Notes: generated by a model not told the origin, from the letters alone. A stretch of DNA of 64,000 nt from Burkholderiales bacterium (GCA_030604135.1 JAUVWL010000012.1:1-64000), one strand, 5' to 3'. Positions 9,806 through 19,788 are shown, numbered from the stretch's first letter. A program made the numbers and translations.

Positions 9806-10498
9806 TCAGACGCCGGTGAGGGGACGCAGGCGTGCCAGGGCTGCGCTGGCGGTCTCGCCGATGCGTGTCAGGAAGTCCGTGCCCATGTCGGGCGTGAAAC
9901 GCTGCGGGTCGCCCGAGGCCAGCACCAGCAAGCCAAAGGCCTCGGGCGCGGCACCGGCGCGCAAGGGAATCAGGGCCAGCGACGCGGCGGCCGACGGGTC
10001 GACCAGCCACTGCGCCGCCTCCAGACCCGGGTTGCCTCCGCAGTACGGCTGCACCAGCGACGACGAGAAGGTGATGACGTCGTCGGAAGCCCCCTGGGCA
10101 AAGGACTCACCCGCCAGCTCTGGCATGACACCCCACACCTTGATGGCCACCTGCGGCACCAGAAAGTGACTCACCAGCTCTCGGGCGATCACCTCGGGCA
10201 GGTCGCGCGCCTCGCGGGTGAGCAGCAGCTCGCGCGTCCAGCGCTGCAGGCGGTCGGCGATGGCGGTGTTTTCCTGGCCGTGGCGGATCATCTCGGCCGC
10301 CTTGAGCTCCAGCCCGCGAATCTTCTCGCGCAGCATCTCGGCCTGGCGCTCCTGCAGGCTCACGGCCCGCTGGCCGTGCGGGCTGGTCAGCTGCACCGCC
10401 GCCAGCAGGCTGGCGTGGCGCTCGAAGAAATCGGGCGTGTTGGCCAGGTAGTTGGCGATGTCGTCTTCGGTGATGGGCGGAATGGGGTTGTGGCTCAT
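9806..10498 (-). CDS. DUF484 (GAF-like) family protein
   Basis: A 230-aa cytoplasmic protein starting MSHNPIPPITEDDIANYLA and containing the DUF484 signature NTPDFFERHASLLAAVQLTSPHG, followed by a coiled coil and a GAF-like C-terminal half (LVSHFLVPQVAIKVWG … LIPLRA … GLLVLASGDPQRFTPDMGT). The family is found between dapF and xerC in many proteobacteria, but its molecular role is not established. The frame opens at 10558, but ATG at 10498 begins the conserved sequence. It is part of the dapF–xerC operon. Confidence 0.88.
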   Translation of the reverse strand: MSHNPIPPITEDDIANYLANTPDFFERHASLLAAVQLTSPHGQRAVSLQERQAEMLREKIRGLELKAAEMIRHGQENTAIADRLQRWTRELLLTREARDLPEVIARELVSHFLVPQVAIKVWGVMPELAGESFAQGASDDVITFSSSLVQPYCGGNPGLEAAQWLVDPSAAASLALIPLRAGAAPEAFGLLVLASGDPQRFTPDMGTDFLTRIGETASAALARLRPLTGV

Positions 10499-10523
10499 GC
10501 GGTCGTCCCTGGAGTGAGGGGGG

Positions 10524-11396
10524 TCAGAGGGCGTCGGGCAGCTCGATCTCGCCCTCAAAAACGGTGGTGGCGGGCCCGGTCATCAAGACCGGCGCGTCGT
10601 GGGTCGGCGTATCCCGCCAGTCGATGGTCAGCACCCCGCCGCGCGTGTGGACGTCGACCGGCCCCTCGAGCAGGCCCAGGCGAACGCCGGCCACCACGGC
10701 CGCGCAGGCGCCCGTGCCACAGGCCAGGGTCTCGCCGGCGCCGCGCTCGTAGACGCGCAGGCGTGCGCTGTGCCGGTCCACCACCTGCAGAAAGCCCGCG
10801 TTGACGCGCTGCGGAAACGCGGGGTGCGATTCGATCTGGGGCCCCCATGACAGCACCGGCGCGCGGTCGACGTCGGCCACCAGCAGCACCGCGTGCGGAT
10901 TGCCCATGGACAGCACCGACACCGGTGCCACGCCATCGGCCAGGGGCAGCAGCCAGTGCTCGAAGGCACCGACCGACTTGTGCGACAGGCCATCCGGCAG
11001 GAACGGAATCCGTTCGGCCGCGAACACTGGCGCGCCCATGTCCACCGTGACCCGGCCGTCCGGCTTGGCGGCCAGGCTGAGCTCGCCGTTCTTCACCTTG
11101 ACCCGCACCGGGTTGCGATCGGTCAGGCCCTTGTCGTGCACATAGCGCACGAAGCAGCGCGCGCCATTGCCGCAGTGCTCGACTTCGCCGCCGTCGGCGT
11201 TGTGAATGACGTACTCGAAGTCCAGCCCCAGGCCCGGCGACGGCCGAACGCTCAGGATCTGGTCGGCGCCGACCCCGAAATGCCTGTCGGCCAGGAAGCG
11301 GTATTGCGCCGTGCTCAGCCCCAGGCGCCCGCGCGTTTCGTCCAGCACGACAAAGTCGTTGCCGGCGCCCTGCATTTTGGTGAAACGGATGCGCAT
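10524..11396 (-). CDS. dapF: diaminopimelate epimerase
   Basis: DapF converts LL- to meso-diaminopimelate for lysine and peptidoglycan synthesis. The 290-aa protein starts [20 protein letters not shown]. It holds both catalytic cysteines in their motifs, C75 in EHCGNGARC and the second in [10 protein letters not shown], and the substrate-binding NADGG and MGNPH segments. It heads the minus-strand dapF–DUF484–xerC operon and is divergent from the Nudix/MBL gene with a 69-bp gap. Confidence 0.96.
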   Translation of the reverse strand: MRIRFTKMQGAGNDFVVLDETRGRLGLSTAQYRFLADRHFGVGADQILSVRPSPGLGLDFEYVIHNADGGEVEHCGNGARCFVRYVHDKGLTDRNPVRVKVKNGELSLAAKPDGRVTVDMGAPVFAAERIPFLPDGLSHKSVGAFEHWLLPLADGVAPVSVLSMGNPHAVLLVADVDRAPVLSWGPQIESHPAFPQRVNAGFLQVVDRHSARLRVYERGAGETLACGTGACAAVVAGVRLGLLEGPVDVHTRGGVLTIDWRDTPTHDAPVLMTGPATTVFEGEIELPDAL

Positions 11397-11465
11397 GCAG
11401 GGGATTATCGGCCAGCGTCACCCAGGTGCCGCGTCGGCCCGTCCGGGCTGTCGCACAATGGCTGC

Positions 11466-13187
11466 ATGGTCCGCCCCACCCAACTCCTGCACACCCCCCG
11501 TTCCCCGGCGCCGCTGCGACCGGCCGCCACCGTCCTGCTGTTGCGCGACAGCGCCGACCCCGGCCGCCCGGGCATCGAGGTGCTGATGACGCGCCGCTCG
11601 ATGACCGCCAGCTTCGCCCCCGGCGCCTATGTGTTCCCGGGCGGTGGCATCGACGCCGCCGACGCGCAATCGCACCGCCTGGCGCAGCGGCGGCCCACGC
11701 AGTCGGACCTGCACCTGACACAGGCCATAGCGGCCATCCGCGAAAGCTTTGAGGAGCTGGGCATTCTGCTGGCCCGGCGCAGCGACGGCCCGCACGCCGA
11801 CGCGACCGACCTGGCCCGGCTGGACCGCAAGGCGCCGTTTGCCCCACAGTGCGAGGCGCTGGGCCTGCGCCTGGCGGCCGACGAGGTGTTCGTGCTGGCC
11901 CACTGGATCACCGATCGCGACCTGCCGCGCCGCTTCGACGTGCCCTTTCTGGTGGCCCGCATGCCCGAGGGACAGGAACCGGTGGCCGATGAATCCGAGC
12001 AGTTCGAGCCGGTGTGGATACGCCCGGCCGACGCACTGGCGCGCCACGCCGCCGGTGACTTCTTCATCATTTTCCCGACCATCCGCACGCTGGAGCGTCT
12101 GCAGGCCTACCACAGCGTGCAAGCGGTGCTGGAGGCGTGTGCCGTCAACGAACAGCCCCTGTTCACCAGCTGCCCGCGCGCCGGCCTGATGCACGGCAAG
12201 GAATCGCGCCACATGGAGCACGAGTCGCCCTTCGGCGAGCTGGCCATGGTGTGTCCGGACGGGCGCATCGTGCACGAGCTGGCCTGGCAGACCGAGCGGC
12301 CGGTGCCGCTGCTGCGCCATGTGCAGCGCCTGACCGCGCCCAACCCCGGCATGATGACCGGCCCCGGCACCAACAGCTACGTGGTGGGCGACCCGGCCTG
12401 CGGCCATGTGGTGATCGACCCGGGCCCGGACGAGCCCGAGCACATCGAGCGCCTGTGGCGCGCCACCGGTGGCGACATCCGCGCCATCGTCTGCACCCAC
12501 TCCCACCCCGACCACTCGCCGGGCGCGCCGCGCCTGCAGGCCCTGTGCACCCGGGCCGGCTCGCCGCCCCCGCCCATTCTGGGCCTGCCCAGCGCCAGCA
12601 CCGCCCGCACGAACAGCCATTTTGTGCCCGAGCGGGCGCTGGCCGACGGCGAACGCATTGAGCTGGTGGGCGCCTCGGGCGAGGCGGAAGTGCGCCACAC
12701 CCTGCAGGTGGTGCACACCCCGGGCCACGCCGCCAACCACCTGTGCCTGATCCTGGAAGAAGACGGCCTGCTGTTCAGCGGCGACCACATCCTCAATGGC
12801 AGCACCACCGTCATCGACCCGCCCGACGGGCACATGGGCGACTACCTCGACTCGCTGGACAAGCTGGACCGGCTGTGCGGCGAGCACAACGTCCACTTCA
12901 TCCTGCCGGCCCACGGTTATGTGCTGGGCGACCATCCGCGCAGCGCCGACAACCCCAGCGCCCCCGAACACGGCGGCGCCCGCGCCGCCATCGCCCACCT
13001 GAAAGCCCACCGCCTGGCCCGCGAAGCCAAGGTCGCCACCGCCATGCGCACCCGCCCCGACGGCACCCTGGACGACTGGGTGGCCCTGGCCTACAACGAC
13101 GTGCCCGAACGCCTGTGGCCGGTGGCCAAACGCTCCATGCTGGCGCATGTGGAACGCATCCAGAGCCTGGGGGGGTTCAATGTTTGA
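11466..13187 (+). CDS. fusion of a Nudix hydrolase-like domain and an MBL-fold metallohydrolase
   Basis: A 573-aa protein. Residues ~18–230 are Nudix-like: FPGG (57–60) and RESFEELGI (92–100) match the two ends of a Nudix box, but an insertion separates them, so the N-terminal half may be altered in activity. Residues ~280–560 are a LACTB2-like metallo-beta-lactamase fold: PGTNSYVVG, the metal motif THSHPDHSPG (344–353), HTPGHAANHLC, FSGDHIL and LPAHGYV. The frame is open far upstream over dapF, but ATG at 11466 starts where homology begins. The substrate is unknown; nucleotide-linked or thioester hydrolysis are possibilities. Confidence 0.8.
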   Translation: MVRPTQLLHTPRSPAPLRPAATVLLLRDSADPGRPGIEVLMTRRSMTASFAPGAYVFPGGGIDAADAQSHRLAQRRPTQSDLHLTQAIAAIRESFEELGILLARRSDGPHADATDLARLDRKAPFAPQCEALGLRLAADEVFVLAHWITDRDLPRRFDVPFLVARMPEGQEPVADESEQFEPVWIRPADALARHAAGDFFIIFPTIRTLERLQAYHSVQAVLEACAVNEQPLFTSCPRAGLMHGKESRHMEHESPFGELAMVCPDGRIVHELAWQTERPVPLLRHVQRLTAPNPGMMTGPGTNSYVVGDPACGHVVIDPGPDEPEHIERLWRATGGDIRAIVCTHSHPDHSPGAPRLQALCTRAGSPPPPILGLPSASTARTNSHFVPERALADGERIELVGASGEAEVRHTLQVVHTPGHAANHLCLILEEDGLLFSGDHILNGSTTVIDPPDGHMGDYLDSLDKLDRLCGEHNVHFILPAHGYVLGDHPRSADNPSAPEHGGARAAIAHLKAHRLAREAKVATAMRTRPDGTLDDWVALAYNDVPERLWPVAKRSMLAHVERIQSLGGFNV

Positions 13188-13443
13188 GCGGTGATCGAAT
13201 GGGTGGCTGTCCGGCGCGCCCATGGCTCTCACTCGTTCAATGGCCCTGTAGCGGTTATCACGTTTGCAGACACTGGCAAATCGCAGGGGGTCAAGCGTGA
13301 ATGCCGTCGTAGACTTTGGGGCAACTGAATGCCCGACGCTTCCATTGGACGGGCTTGCCACGAGCTGCTGCCTGTGAGGCGGGCCAAAAGACTCAACTGC
13401 CAATCGACAAGTTTGACCTCGCCCATCAACGCCGCTCACCCCC

Positions 13444-13809
13444 ATGCACAAAGAAGATACCTGGTCCGTACCCTCTCTTGATGCCATTCCAGCGCTCACC
13501 CACGATCAGCTGTCGGAACACCTTCGGCTGGCGTCCGTCAATATAGGGCACTACCGCGAAATACATGAGGCTCTAAAAACAGAGCTGCTGGCGAGAAGCC
13601 CAACATCAAGCTACCAGTGCATGAAGTGTGGGCACACGAGGTACGAGCTGAACCAGATTCGCGCATCTCGGACATGGCTGAGCTCATTTTTCGGTGTCGA
13701 AACGGCCCAATACAAGGCGGTGGTTTGTGCCCGCTGCAAGTTCACCGAGTTCTATCAGGGCACCGTACCCCTCGGTCAGCAAGCGATGGATGCCGTGTTC
13801 GGGCGGTGA
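13444..13809 (+). CDS. small zinc-ribbon protein (COG3478/DUF2082-like)
   Basis: A 121-aa protein. Residues 57–105 carry a zinc ribbon with C59/C62 (CMKCG) and C95/C98 (CARC), plus the family features YEL…IRA and FTEFYQ. This pattern matches the predicted nucleic-acid-binding Zn-ribbon family COG3478. The N-terminal 50 residues are unlike anything I recognise. The 256-bp upstream gap shows no other gene, and rnpB lies on the opposite strand just downstream. Confidence 0.7.
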   Translation: MHKEDTWSVPSLDAIPALTHDQLSEHLRLASVNIGHYREIHEALKTELLARSPTSSYQCMKCGHTRYELNQIRASRTWLSSFFGVETAQYKAVVCARCKFTEFYQGTVPLGQQAMDAVFGR

Positions 13810-13858
13810 TGCCCTGTTGGACGGCCGGCACCAGCGGCGCAGCCATCGCGATAAAAGT

Positions 13859-14203
13859 GTGAAGTCCGCCGGTACGCCGGATTCTGTGCGTGCCGGACCT
13901 TCTTGCGAAAGCCTGGCACGTGACCGCCATTCCTCTGGGCCGGGGGTCGCCCACCCGGCTCGGTGCTACCTACCCGCACGCTCCGCGGAGCCACATCAGC
14001 GCGTGCCTATTTGGTATTGCTGCGCGTAGAGATTGCCCGTTTCACCCGGCACCGGGTTGCCCCGGTGCCGACTCGTCTCTGTTGCTCTGATCCTCACCTC
14101 ACGGTGGAGAGGTATTACCTCCTACGCTGCCCTGTGCAGTCCGGACGTTCCTCCGGCACCTCCTTTCGGAGCTTGTGCCAGCGGCGGCCTTGGCGGGCTT
14201 CAC
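13859..14203 (-). ncRNA. rnpB: RNase P RNA (class A)
   Basis: The catalytic RNA of RNase P, which matures tRNA 5' ends. The ends pair as helix P1 (GTGAAGCCCGCC, 14192–14203, with GGCGGACTTCAC, 13859–13870). Conserved core blocks follow in order on the minus strand: GGAGGAACGTCCGGACT, CACAGGGCAG, GAGACGAG, CCAAATAGGCA, AGAGGAATG and CACAGAATCCGG. The length of about 345 nt is normal. In helix P4 the near-universal AAG/CUU pairing is ACG/CGU, a compensated change. A short T run (CTTTTAT) follows P1. Confidence 0.95.
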
Positions 14204-14282
14204 CCCGCTATTATCGGCGCTTGTCTGCCCGACCGCTGGCCGGGCGCCTGCTTGATCGACACAAGCCCCACGACAGCCCCAC

Positions 14283-16118
14283 ATGATCCGCATCGCCGAA
14301 CTCAAACTGCCCCTGGAGCAGGTGCCCTGCGAGCACCGCCGCAGCGCTGACGCGCCGACCGAAACCGACCGGGACCGGCAACCGCCGCCCCACCCCACCG
14401 GGGCCCTGACGCGGCTGGCCGCGCAGGCGCTGGGGGTCGACCCGGCAGCGATTGCCGGGCTGCAGGTGTTCAAGCGCAGCTTCGACGCGCGCAAGGCCGA
14501 GCTGCTGGCGGTCTACATCGTGGACGTGACGCTGGCCGACCCGCTCCAGGAAGCGGTGCTGCTGGCGCAGCACCCGAAGAATCCGCACATCCAGCCGACG
14601 CCGGACATGACCTGGCAGCCACCCGGGCGGGCGCCGGCCGATTGGCCGGCCGACGAGGCCGAGCGGCCGGTGGTGATCGGCCTGGGGCCGTGTGGCCTGT
14701 TCACCGCGCTGGCGCTGGCGCAGATGGGGCTGCGGCCCATCGTGCTGGAACGCGGCAAGCCGGTGCGCGAGCGCACCAAGGACACCTGGGGCCTGTGGCG
14801 CAAGCGGGTGCTGAACCCGCAGAGCAATGTGCAGTATGGCGAGGGCGGTGCCGGCCTGTTTTCCGACGGCAAACTCTACAGCCAGATCAAGGACCCGCGC
14901 TTCCTGGGCCGCAAGGTGATGCGGGAGTTCGTCGAGGCCGGCGCACCAGCCGAGATCCTGTACCAGGCGCACCCGCACATCGGCACCTTCAAGCTGGTCA
15001 AGGTGGTCGAAGCCATGCGCGAGAAGATCGTCGCGCTGGGCGGCGAGATCCGGTTCCAGCAGCAGCTGGTGGGCATCGAGCTGGCGCCAGGCCCGGACCG
15101 GCAGCAACTGCGCGGCCTGCGGGTGCAGCGGCTGGACACGGGCGAGGTGCTGGACCTGCCGGCGCGGCGCGCGGTGTTGGCGCTGGGGCACAGCTCACGC
15201 GACACCTTTGCCCTGCTGCACGACGCCGGGGTGTTTCTGGAGGCCAAGCCTTTCTCGGTGGGCTTTCGCATCGAGCACCCGCAAAGCGTGATCGACCGGG
15301 CGCGCTGGGGCCGGCACGCCGGCCACCCGCTGCTGGGCGCAGCCGACTACAAGCTGGTGCACCACGCGAAGAACGGTCGCGCGGTCTACAGCTTCTGCAT
15401 GTGCCCGGGGGGCACGGTGGTGGCGGCCACCAGCGAACCGGGCCGGGTGGTGACCAATGGCATGAGCCAGTACTCGCGCGCCGAGCGCAACGCCAACGCC
15501 GGCATGGTGGTGGGCATCGAGCCGGCGGATTTTCCGACGCAGTTCCCGCAAGACCTGCCGCTGTGGACCGCGGCCTTCGGCGAAGACGACGGCCCACGTT
15601 ATGCGGCCGAGGCGCAGGCGCTGAAGGCGCAAGGGGTGACACACCCGCTGGCCGGCATCGTGCTGCAACGCCAATTGGAGGCTCGCGCCTACGAGCTGGG
15701 GGGCGGCACCTACGAGGCACCCGGCCAGCTGGTGGGCGATTTCCTGGCGGCGCGGCCTTCGACGGCGCTGGCGGAGGTGGAGCCGTCCTACCGCCCGGGG
15801 GTGCTCCTGGGCGATCTGGCCCCTGCGCTGCCGGGCTACGCCATCGAAGCCATGCGGGAAGCCCTGCCGGTGTTCGGCCGCAAGATCCGCGGCTACGACA
15901 TGCCGGGCGCCGTGCTCACAGGGGTGGAAACGCGCACCTCCTCGCCGCTGCGCATCACGCGCGGCGCCGACTTCCAGAGCCTGAACACAACCGGCCTGTA
16001 CCCGGCGGGTGAGGGGGCGGGTTATGCCGGCGGCATCCTGTCGGCCGGGGTGGACGGCATCAAGGTGGCCGAGGCGGTGGCACGGGACACCCTGGGTCTG
16101 CCGCACCAGTCGACGTAA
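14283..16118 (+). CDS. FAD-dependent dehydrogenase, COG2509 family
   Basis: A 611-aa cytoplasmic flavoprotein. After an N-terminal domain of ~125 residues (a ferredoxin-like region with FKRSFDARK), it has a Rossmann FAD motif GLGPCGLFTALALAQMG (133–149), then ERGKPVRERTKDTW and the family hallmark NPQSNVQYGEGGAGLFSDGK. Near the C-terminus, GLYPAGEGAGYAGGI closes the FAD site. COG2509 proteins are widespread, but their reaction is not defined. It starts 79 bp beyond the 5' end of rnpB, divergently. Confidence 0.82.
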   Translation: MIRIAELKLPLEQVPCEHRRSADAPTETDRDRQPPPHPTGALTRLAAQALGVDPAAIAGLQVFKRSFDARKAELLAVYIVDVTLADPLQEAVLLAQHPKNPHIQPTPDMTWQPPGRAPADWPADEAERPVVIGLGPCGLFTALALAQMGLRPIVLERGKPVRERTKDTWGLWRKRVLNPQSNVQYGEGGAGLFSDGKLYSQIKDPRFLGRKVMREFVEAGAPAEILYQAHPHIGTFKLVKVVEAMREKIVALGGEIRFQQQLVGIELAPGPDRQQLRGLRVQRLDTGEVLDLPARRAVLALGHSSRDTFALLHDAGVFLEAKPFSVGFRIEHPQSVIDRARWGRHAGHPLLGAADYKLVHHAKNGRAVYSFCMCPGGTVVAATSEPGRVVTNGMSQYSRAERNANAGMVVGIEPADFPTQFPQDLPLWTAAFGEDDGPRYAAEAQALKAQGVTHPLAGIVLQRQLEARAYELGGGTYEAPGQLVGDFLAARPSTALAEVEPSYRPGVLLGDLAPALPGYAIEAMREALPVFGRKIRGYDMPGAVLTGVETRTSSPLRITRGADFQSLNTTGLYPAGEGAGYAGGILSAGVDGIKVAEAVARDTLGLPHQST

Positions 16119-16218
16119 ACAAGCGGTTACAGGTTTTCGCGGTGCTTTACGCGGCAGGCAAGGTGGCTTGACACGGCCGCCGCAGCATAGAGGCTCCACA
16201 ACACCAATGGAGCCTTCC

Positions 16219-16857
16219 ATGAAAACCCCTTCCAAAGTTGCCATGATTCCCTTGACCGTCGCACTGATGGGTCTGGGGTTCAGCGGCCTGGCCCAGGCCC
16301 GCGACGAACGGGCACGGGTGATCAGCAGCACCCCCGTGACCGAGCAGATCCAGGTGCCCCAGCAGGTCTGCCAGGACCAGGTGGTGACCGTGCCCGGTCG
16401 CACCACCGGCGCCGGCGCCGTGATGGGCGGCATTGCCGGCGGTGCCATGGGCAACGCCATCGGTGACGGCAGCGGCCGGGCGATTGCCACGGTCATCGGA
16501 CTGGTCGGCGGCGCGGTGATCGGTGACCGCATTGAGGGCCGCCCGCCCGCCACCACCCAGGTGGTGCGCCAGTGCAGCACCCAGCACGTGTGGCAGCAGC
16601 GCACCGTGGCTTACGACGTGGTGTACGAGTACGCCGGCCAGCAGTACCGGACCCAGACCACCGAAGATCCGGGCCGCTGGATCCGTGTCCAGGTGCTCCC
16701 GGTGACCACGTCGCAGCGGCCGCACCCGGGCGGCACCCGCCCGGTGGCCCACGCGCCCGCTCCGGTGGTGGTGCATGTCCAGCCAACGCCGACCAAGCCG
16801 GGACACGGCTGGCGCCACCATCCACACAACCGCCACTGGCAGTCCTACGGCTACTGA
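16219..16857 (+). CDS. secreted glycine-zipper (2TM) surface-antigen-like protein
   Basis: A 212-aa protein with a Sec signal peptide (MKTPSKVAMIPLTVALMGLG…LAQA). A glycine-zipper segment (GAGAVMGGIAGGAMGNAIG … ATVIGLVGGAVIGDRIEG) follows, of the Rickettsia 17-kDa antigen type, known in small outer-membrane-associated proteins. The C-terminal region has two cysteines and a His/Pro-rich tail. An ATG 12 bp upstream is possible, but the signal peptide fits better at 16219. A bidirectional terminator follows. Confidence 0.75.
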   Translation: MKTPSKVAMIPLTVALMGLGFSGLAQARDERARVISSTPVTEQIQVPQQVCQDQVVTVPGRTTGAGAVMGGIAGGAMGNAIGDGSGRAIATVIGLVGGAVIGDRIEGRPPATTQVVRQCSTQHVWQQRTVAYDVVYEYAGQQYRTQTTEDPGRWIRVQVLPVTTSQRPHPGGTRPVAHAPAPVVVHVQPTPTKPGHGWRHHPHNRHWQSYGY

Positions 16858-16876
16858 GGCAGCCGCCACCCATGAA

Positions 16877-16900
16877 AAAAGCGCCCCGCGGGGCGCTTTT
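16877..16900. terminator. bidirectional terminator between the glycine-zipper gene and htpX
   Basis: A perfect palindrome, AAAA plus GCGCCCC/GGGGCGC plus TTTT, with A and T tracts on the two sides. It can end transcription from both converging genes (stops at 16857 and 16924). Confidence 0.9.
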
Positions 16901-16923
16901 CTGTTGTGGCCGCTTGCCTGGGC

Positions 16924-17790
16924 TCAGGCCTTTTGCAGCGCAGCGATGCGCTCTTCGATGGGTGGATGCGTCGAGAACAGCTTGCCCAGCCCACCGGCAA
17001 TGCCCATGGCCTGCATGCCCTTGGGCAGTTCGCCCGCGGTCAGGCCACCCAGGCGTGCCAGGGCGTTGATCATGGGCTGCTTGCGCCCCATCAGGTCGGC
17101 GGCACCGGCATCGGCCCGGAACTCGCGCTGGCGGCTGAACCAGGCGACGATGATGGCGGCCAGGAAACCCAGGATGATGTCCATCACGATGGTGGTCACA
17201 AAGTAGCCGATGCCGGGGCCGTTGCTGTCGCTGCCGCGGCGCAGAAAGGCGTCGACCGCATAACCGATGACCCGGCTGAGGAACACCACAAATGTGTTCA
17301 TGACGCCCTGGATCAGGGTCATGGTGACCATGTCGCCATTGGCAATGTGGGCCACCTCGTGGCCGATCACGGCCTCGACCTCTTCGCGCGTCATGCTTTG
17401 CAGCAGACCGGTGGAGACCGCCACCAGCGCCGAGTTCTTGAAGGCACCGGTGGCAAAGGCGTTGGGCGCGCCGTCGTAGATGGCAACCTCGGGCATGCCG
17501 ATGCCGGCCTTGTCGGCGAACTTCTGCACCGTCTGCACGATCCAGGCTTCGTCGGCGGTCTGCGGCTGGTTGATGACACGCGCGCGCGTGCTGAACTTGG
17601 CCATGGGCTTGCTGATCAGCAGCGAAATGATGGCACCGCCAAAACCGATGATCAGCGAGAACCCGGCCAGAGCCGTCATGTCCAGGCCGTTGGCGGTGAG
17701 GAACCGGTCAAAGCCGAGGATGCGCGTGACGGTGAGCAAAACCAGCATCACCGCCAGGTTGGTCAGGACAAACAGGACAATGCGTTTCAT
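16924..17790 (-). CDS. htpX: membrane zinc metalloprotease HtpX
   Basis: HtpX is an inner-membrane M48 protease for quality control of misfolded membrane proteins. From ATG at 17790 ([14 protein letters not shown]) it has two N-terminal membrane helices, the zinc motif HEVAH (144–148), a central hydrophobic pair of helices and the third zinc ligand region [12 protein letters not shown] start 12 bp upstream (MESHMKR) is less likely. GGAG lies before the chosen ATG. No sigma-32 motif was found upstream. Confidence 0.94.
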   Translation of the reverse strand: MKRIVLFVLTNLAVMLVLLTVTRILGFDRFLTANGLDMTALAGFSLIIGFGGAIISLLISKPMAKFSTRARVINQPQTADEAWIVQTVQKFADKAGIGMPEVAIYDGAPNAFATGAFKNSALVAVSTGLLQSMTREEVEAVIGHEVAHIANGDMVTMTLIQGVMNTFVVFLSRVIGYAVDAFLRRGSDSNGPGIGYFVTTIVMDIILGFLAAIIVAWFSRQREFRADAGAADLMGRKQPMINALARLGGLTAGELPKGMQAMGIAGGLGKLFSTHPPIEERIAALQKA

Positions 17791-17955
17791 GTGTGACTCC
17801 AAAACAGGGGTGTGCCACCGGGGGCACCTTCACGCCATCAGACCCGCGCCGCTCAGGTCGGTTCCCTCCGGGCGTGAAGCCGGATACCACTGATGATAAT
17901 GGAACAATATTGGTTGAGTTTTCGAAAAAACAAGAGGCTCGAACAGGTTGTGGAT

Positions 17956-18735
17956 TCAGTCCGGCGCCCTTCGTGCCGGCCGGAAGACGCTGGCGTCTTC
18001 GTAAAAGCCGGCCAACTCATTGGCGGGCCACCAGCCAGGCACACCGAGCACCGGCAGCGGGGTGAACGGCTTGGCGGCCAGCTCGGCCGCCGTCAGTCGC
18101 GCAGCGAGCCAGCTGTCCCAGGCGCACAGATCATCACCCAATGAGAGCGGCACCGGTACGCGGTAGACGTGACCGGTGATGGACTTGTAGGGGGCCACCA
18201 GCTTCTCGGTCAGGGCATGGCCGAACAGCACCAGCCTCGCCTGCGCCCACAGAGATCGCAGGTCGACAAAAAGCCGCATCCACTCCCGCGCCAGGAGCGC
18301 ATCCCAGATGGCGTCGGGGGCCTGCAGCAGAACCGCGTTCTCGTCGAACAGGGTGATGGCATCGCGCACCGGGCCACGCACCTGCCCCACCCCCGCCTGC
18401 GCGATCTCGGCCGCCTGCAGGCGATTGAGCAGGCGCTTGGTGGCCGGGAAGCGCGCCCAGACCAGGCCGTTGAAGAAGTCGTGCAGGCCGTCGCGGGTGG
18501 GCACGGCGCCGGCCTCAAAGATGAACTGCTCGTAGGCCAAGCCGTCGGGCAGGTCGGCCTGCGGCACAAAACGCGGCCCGCCAGGCCCGATGTGCTGGGT
18601 CAGTGCCTGGGGCAGCGGCACGCCCTGCTCACAGGCCTGGCGCACCGCGATGCCGTCGGCGGCGTACGGGGCGTTCCAGGGCTGCGCCCAGTCGGGCGAG
18701 GGCCAGCCGGCCACCGGGTTGCCGACGGCGCACAT
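17956..18735 (-). CDS. DUF3025 family protein
   Basis: A 259-aa protein with the DUF3025 core: LAYEQFIFEAGAVPTRDGLHDFFNGLVW, FPATKRLLNRLQAAEI, ITLFDENAVLL and LFGHALTEKLVAPYKSITGH. No function is established for the family and no catalytic motif is obvious. It starts 6 bp after the pyrC stop, so it is probably co-transcribed with pyrC. The 165 bp between it and htpX hold the htpX promoter region and no gene. Confidence 0.78.
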   Translation of the reverse strand: MCAVGNPVAGWPSPDWAQPWNAPYAADGIAVRQACEQGVPLPQALTQHIGPGGPRFVPQADLPDGLAYEQFIFEAGAVPTRDGLHDFFNGLVWARFPATKRLLNRLQAAEIAQAGVGQVRGPVRDAITLFDENAVLLQAPDAIWDALLAREWMRLFVDLRSLWAQARLVLFGHALTEKLVAPYKSITGHVYRVPVPLSLGDDLCAWDSWLAARLTAAELAAKPFTPLPVLGVPGWWPANELAGFYEDASVFRPARRAPD

Positions 18736-18741
18736 GCGCGA

Positions 18742-19788
18742 TCAGGCCACCAGCTTCCAGGGCAGGGCTTCGCCCGAGCGCAACGGCCTGAGTTCGGCCT
18801 CGCCGAAGGGGAAACTCTCGGGTGGCGTCCAGCTTTCCCTGCGCAGGGTGATGGTGCCGGTGTTGCGCGGCAGGCCGTAGAAGTCGGCGCCGAAGAAACT
18901 GGCAAAGCCTTCGAGCTTGTCGAGCGCACCTGCGGCTTCAAAGGCCTCGGCATACATCTCCATGGCCGCGTGGGCGGTGTAGCAGCCAGCGCAACCGGTG
19001 GCGTGTTCCTTGAGGTGGGCCGGGTGTGGCGCGCTGTCGGTGCCCAGGAAGAACTTGGGGCTGCCGCTGGTGGCGGCGGCCACCAGCGCCTGGCGGTGGG
19101 TTTCGCGTTTGAGCACCGGCAGGCAGTAGTAGTGCGGACGGATGCCGCCGGTGAAGATGGCGTTGCGGTTGTAAAGCAGGTGGTGCACGGTGATGGTGGC
19201 CGCCAGATGGGCATCGGCCCCGGCCACATATTGCGCGGCCTCTCTCGTGGTGATGTGCTCCATCACGATCTTCAGTCCCGGGAAGTCCTTGCGCAGCGGC
19301 TCCAGCTTGTCTTCGATGAACACGGCCTCGCGGTCGAACAGGTCGATGTCGGGGCTGGTGACTTCACCATGCACGAGCAGCAGCATGCCGGTCTTCTGCA
19401 TGGCCTCCAGCGTCTTGTAGGTCTTGCGGATGTCGGTCACGCCGGCGTCGCTGTTGGTGGTGGCACCGGCCGGGTAGAGTTTGCAGGCGACCACGCCGGC
19501 GTCCCTGGCACGAACGATCTCGTCGGCCGGCAGGTTGTCGGTCAGGTACAGGGTCATCAGCGGCTCGAAGGCCACGCCCGCCGGCACGGCGGCGCGGATG
19601 CGATCGGCGTAGGCCAGGGCCTGGGCCGCGGTGGTCACCGGTGGCCTCAGGTTGGGCATGATGATGGCGCGGCCGAACTGGGCCGCCGTGTGTGGCACGA
19701 CGGTGTTCAAGGCTGCACCGTCGCGCACATGCAGGTGCCAGTCGTCGGGGCGGGTGAGGGTCAGGGTCTGGGCGGTCGGGGCGTTCAT
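18742..19788 (-). CDS. pyrC: dihydroorotase (homodimeric PyrC type)
   Basis: PyrC converts carbamoyl aspartate to dihydroorotate in pyrimidine synthesis. The 348-aa protein has the zinc motif DWHLHVRDG near the N-terminus, the carboxylated lysine region [27 protein letters not shown] and the catalytic Asp in [10 protein letters not shown]. Length and order match the E. coli PyrC class. It is upstream of, and coupled to, the DUF3025 gene. Confidence 0.95.
   Translation of the reverse strand: MNAPTAQTLTLTRPDDWHLHVRDGAALNTVVPHTAAQFGRAIIMPNLRPPVTTAAQALAYADRIRAAVPAGVAFEPLMTLYLTDNLPADEIVRARDAGVVACKLYPAGATTNSDAGVTDIRKTYKTLEAMQKTGMLLLVHGEVTSPDIDLFDREAVFIEDKLEPLRKDFPGLKIVMEHITTREAAQYVAGADAHLAATITVHHLLYNRNAIFTGGIRPHYYCLPVLKRETHRQALVAAATSGSPKFFLGTDSAPHPAHLKEHATGCAGCYTAHAAMEMYAEAFEAAGALDKLEGFASFFGADFYGLPRNTGTITLRRESWTPPESFPFGEAELRPLRSGEALPWKLVA

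Noticed and set aside
10555..11847. Long minus-strand frame overlapping dapF
   Set aside because: Arg/Gly/Pro-rich out-of-frame shadow of dapF; no start context and no motifs.
11418..13499. A very long minus-strand open frame (about 690 codons)
   Set aside because: It is antisense to the Nudix/MBL fusion gene, whose motifs are clear. GC-rich codon use leaves long open antisense frames throughout this window, and the translation shows no family motifs.
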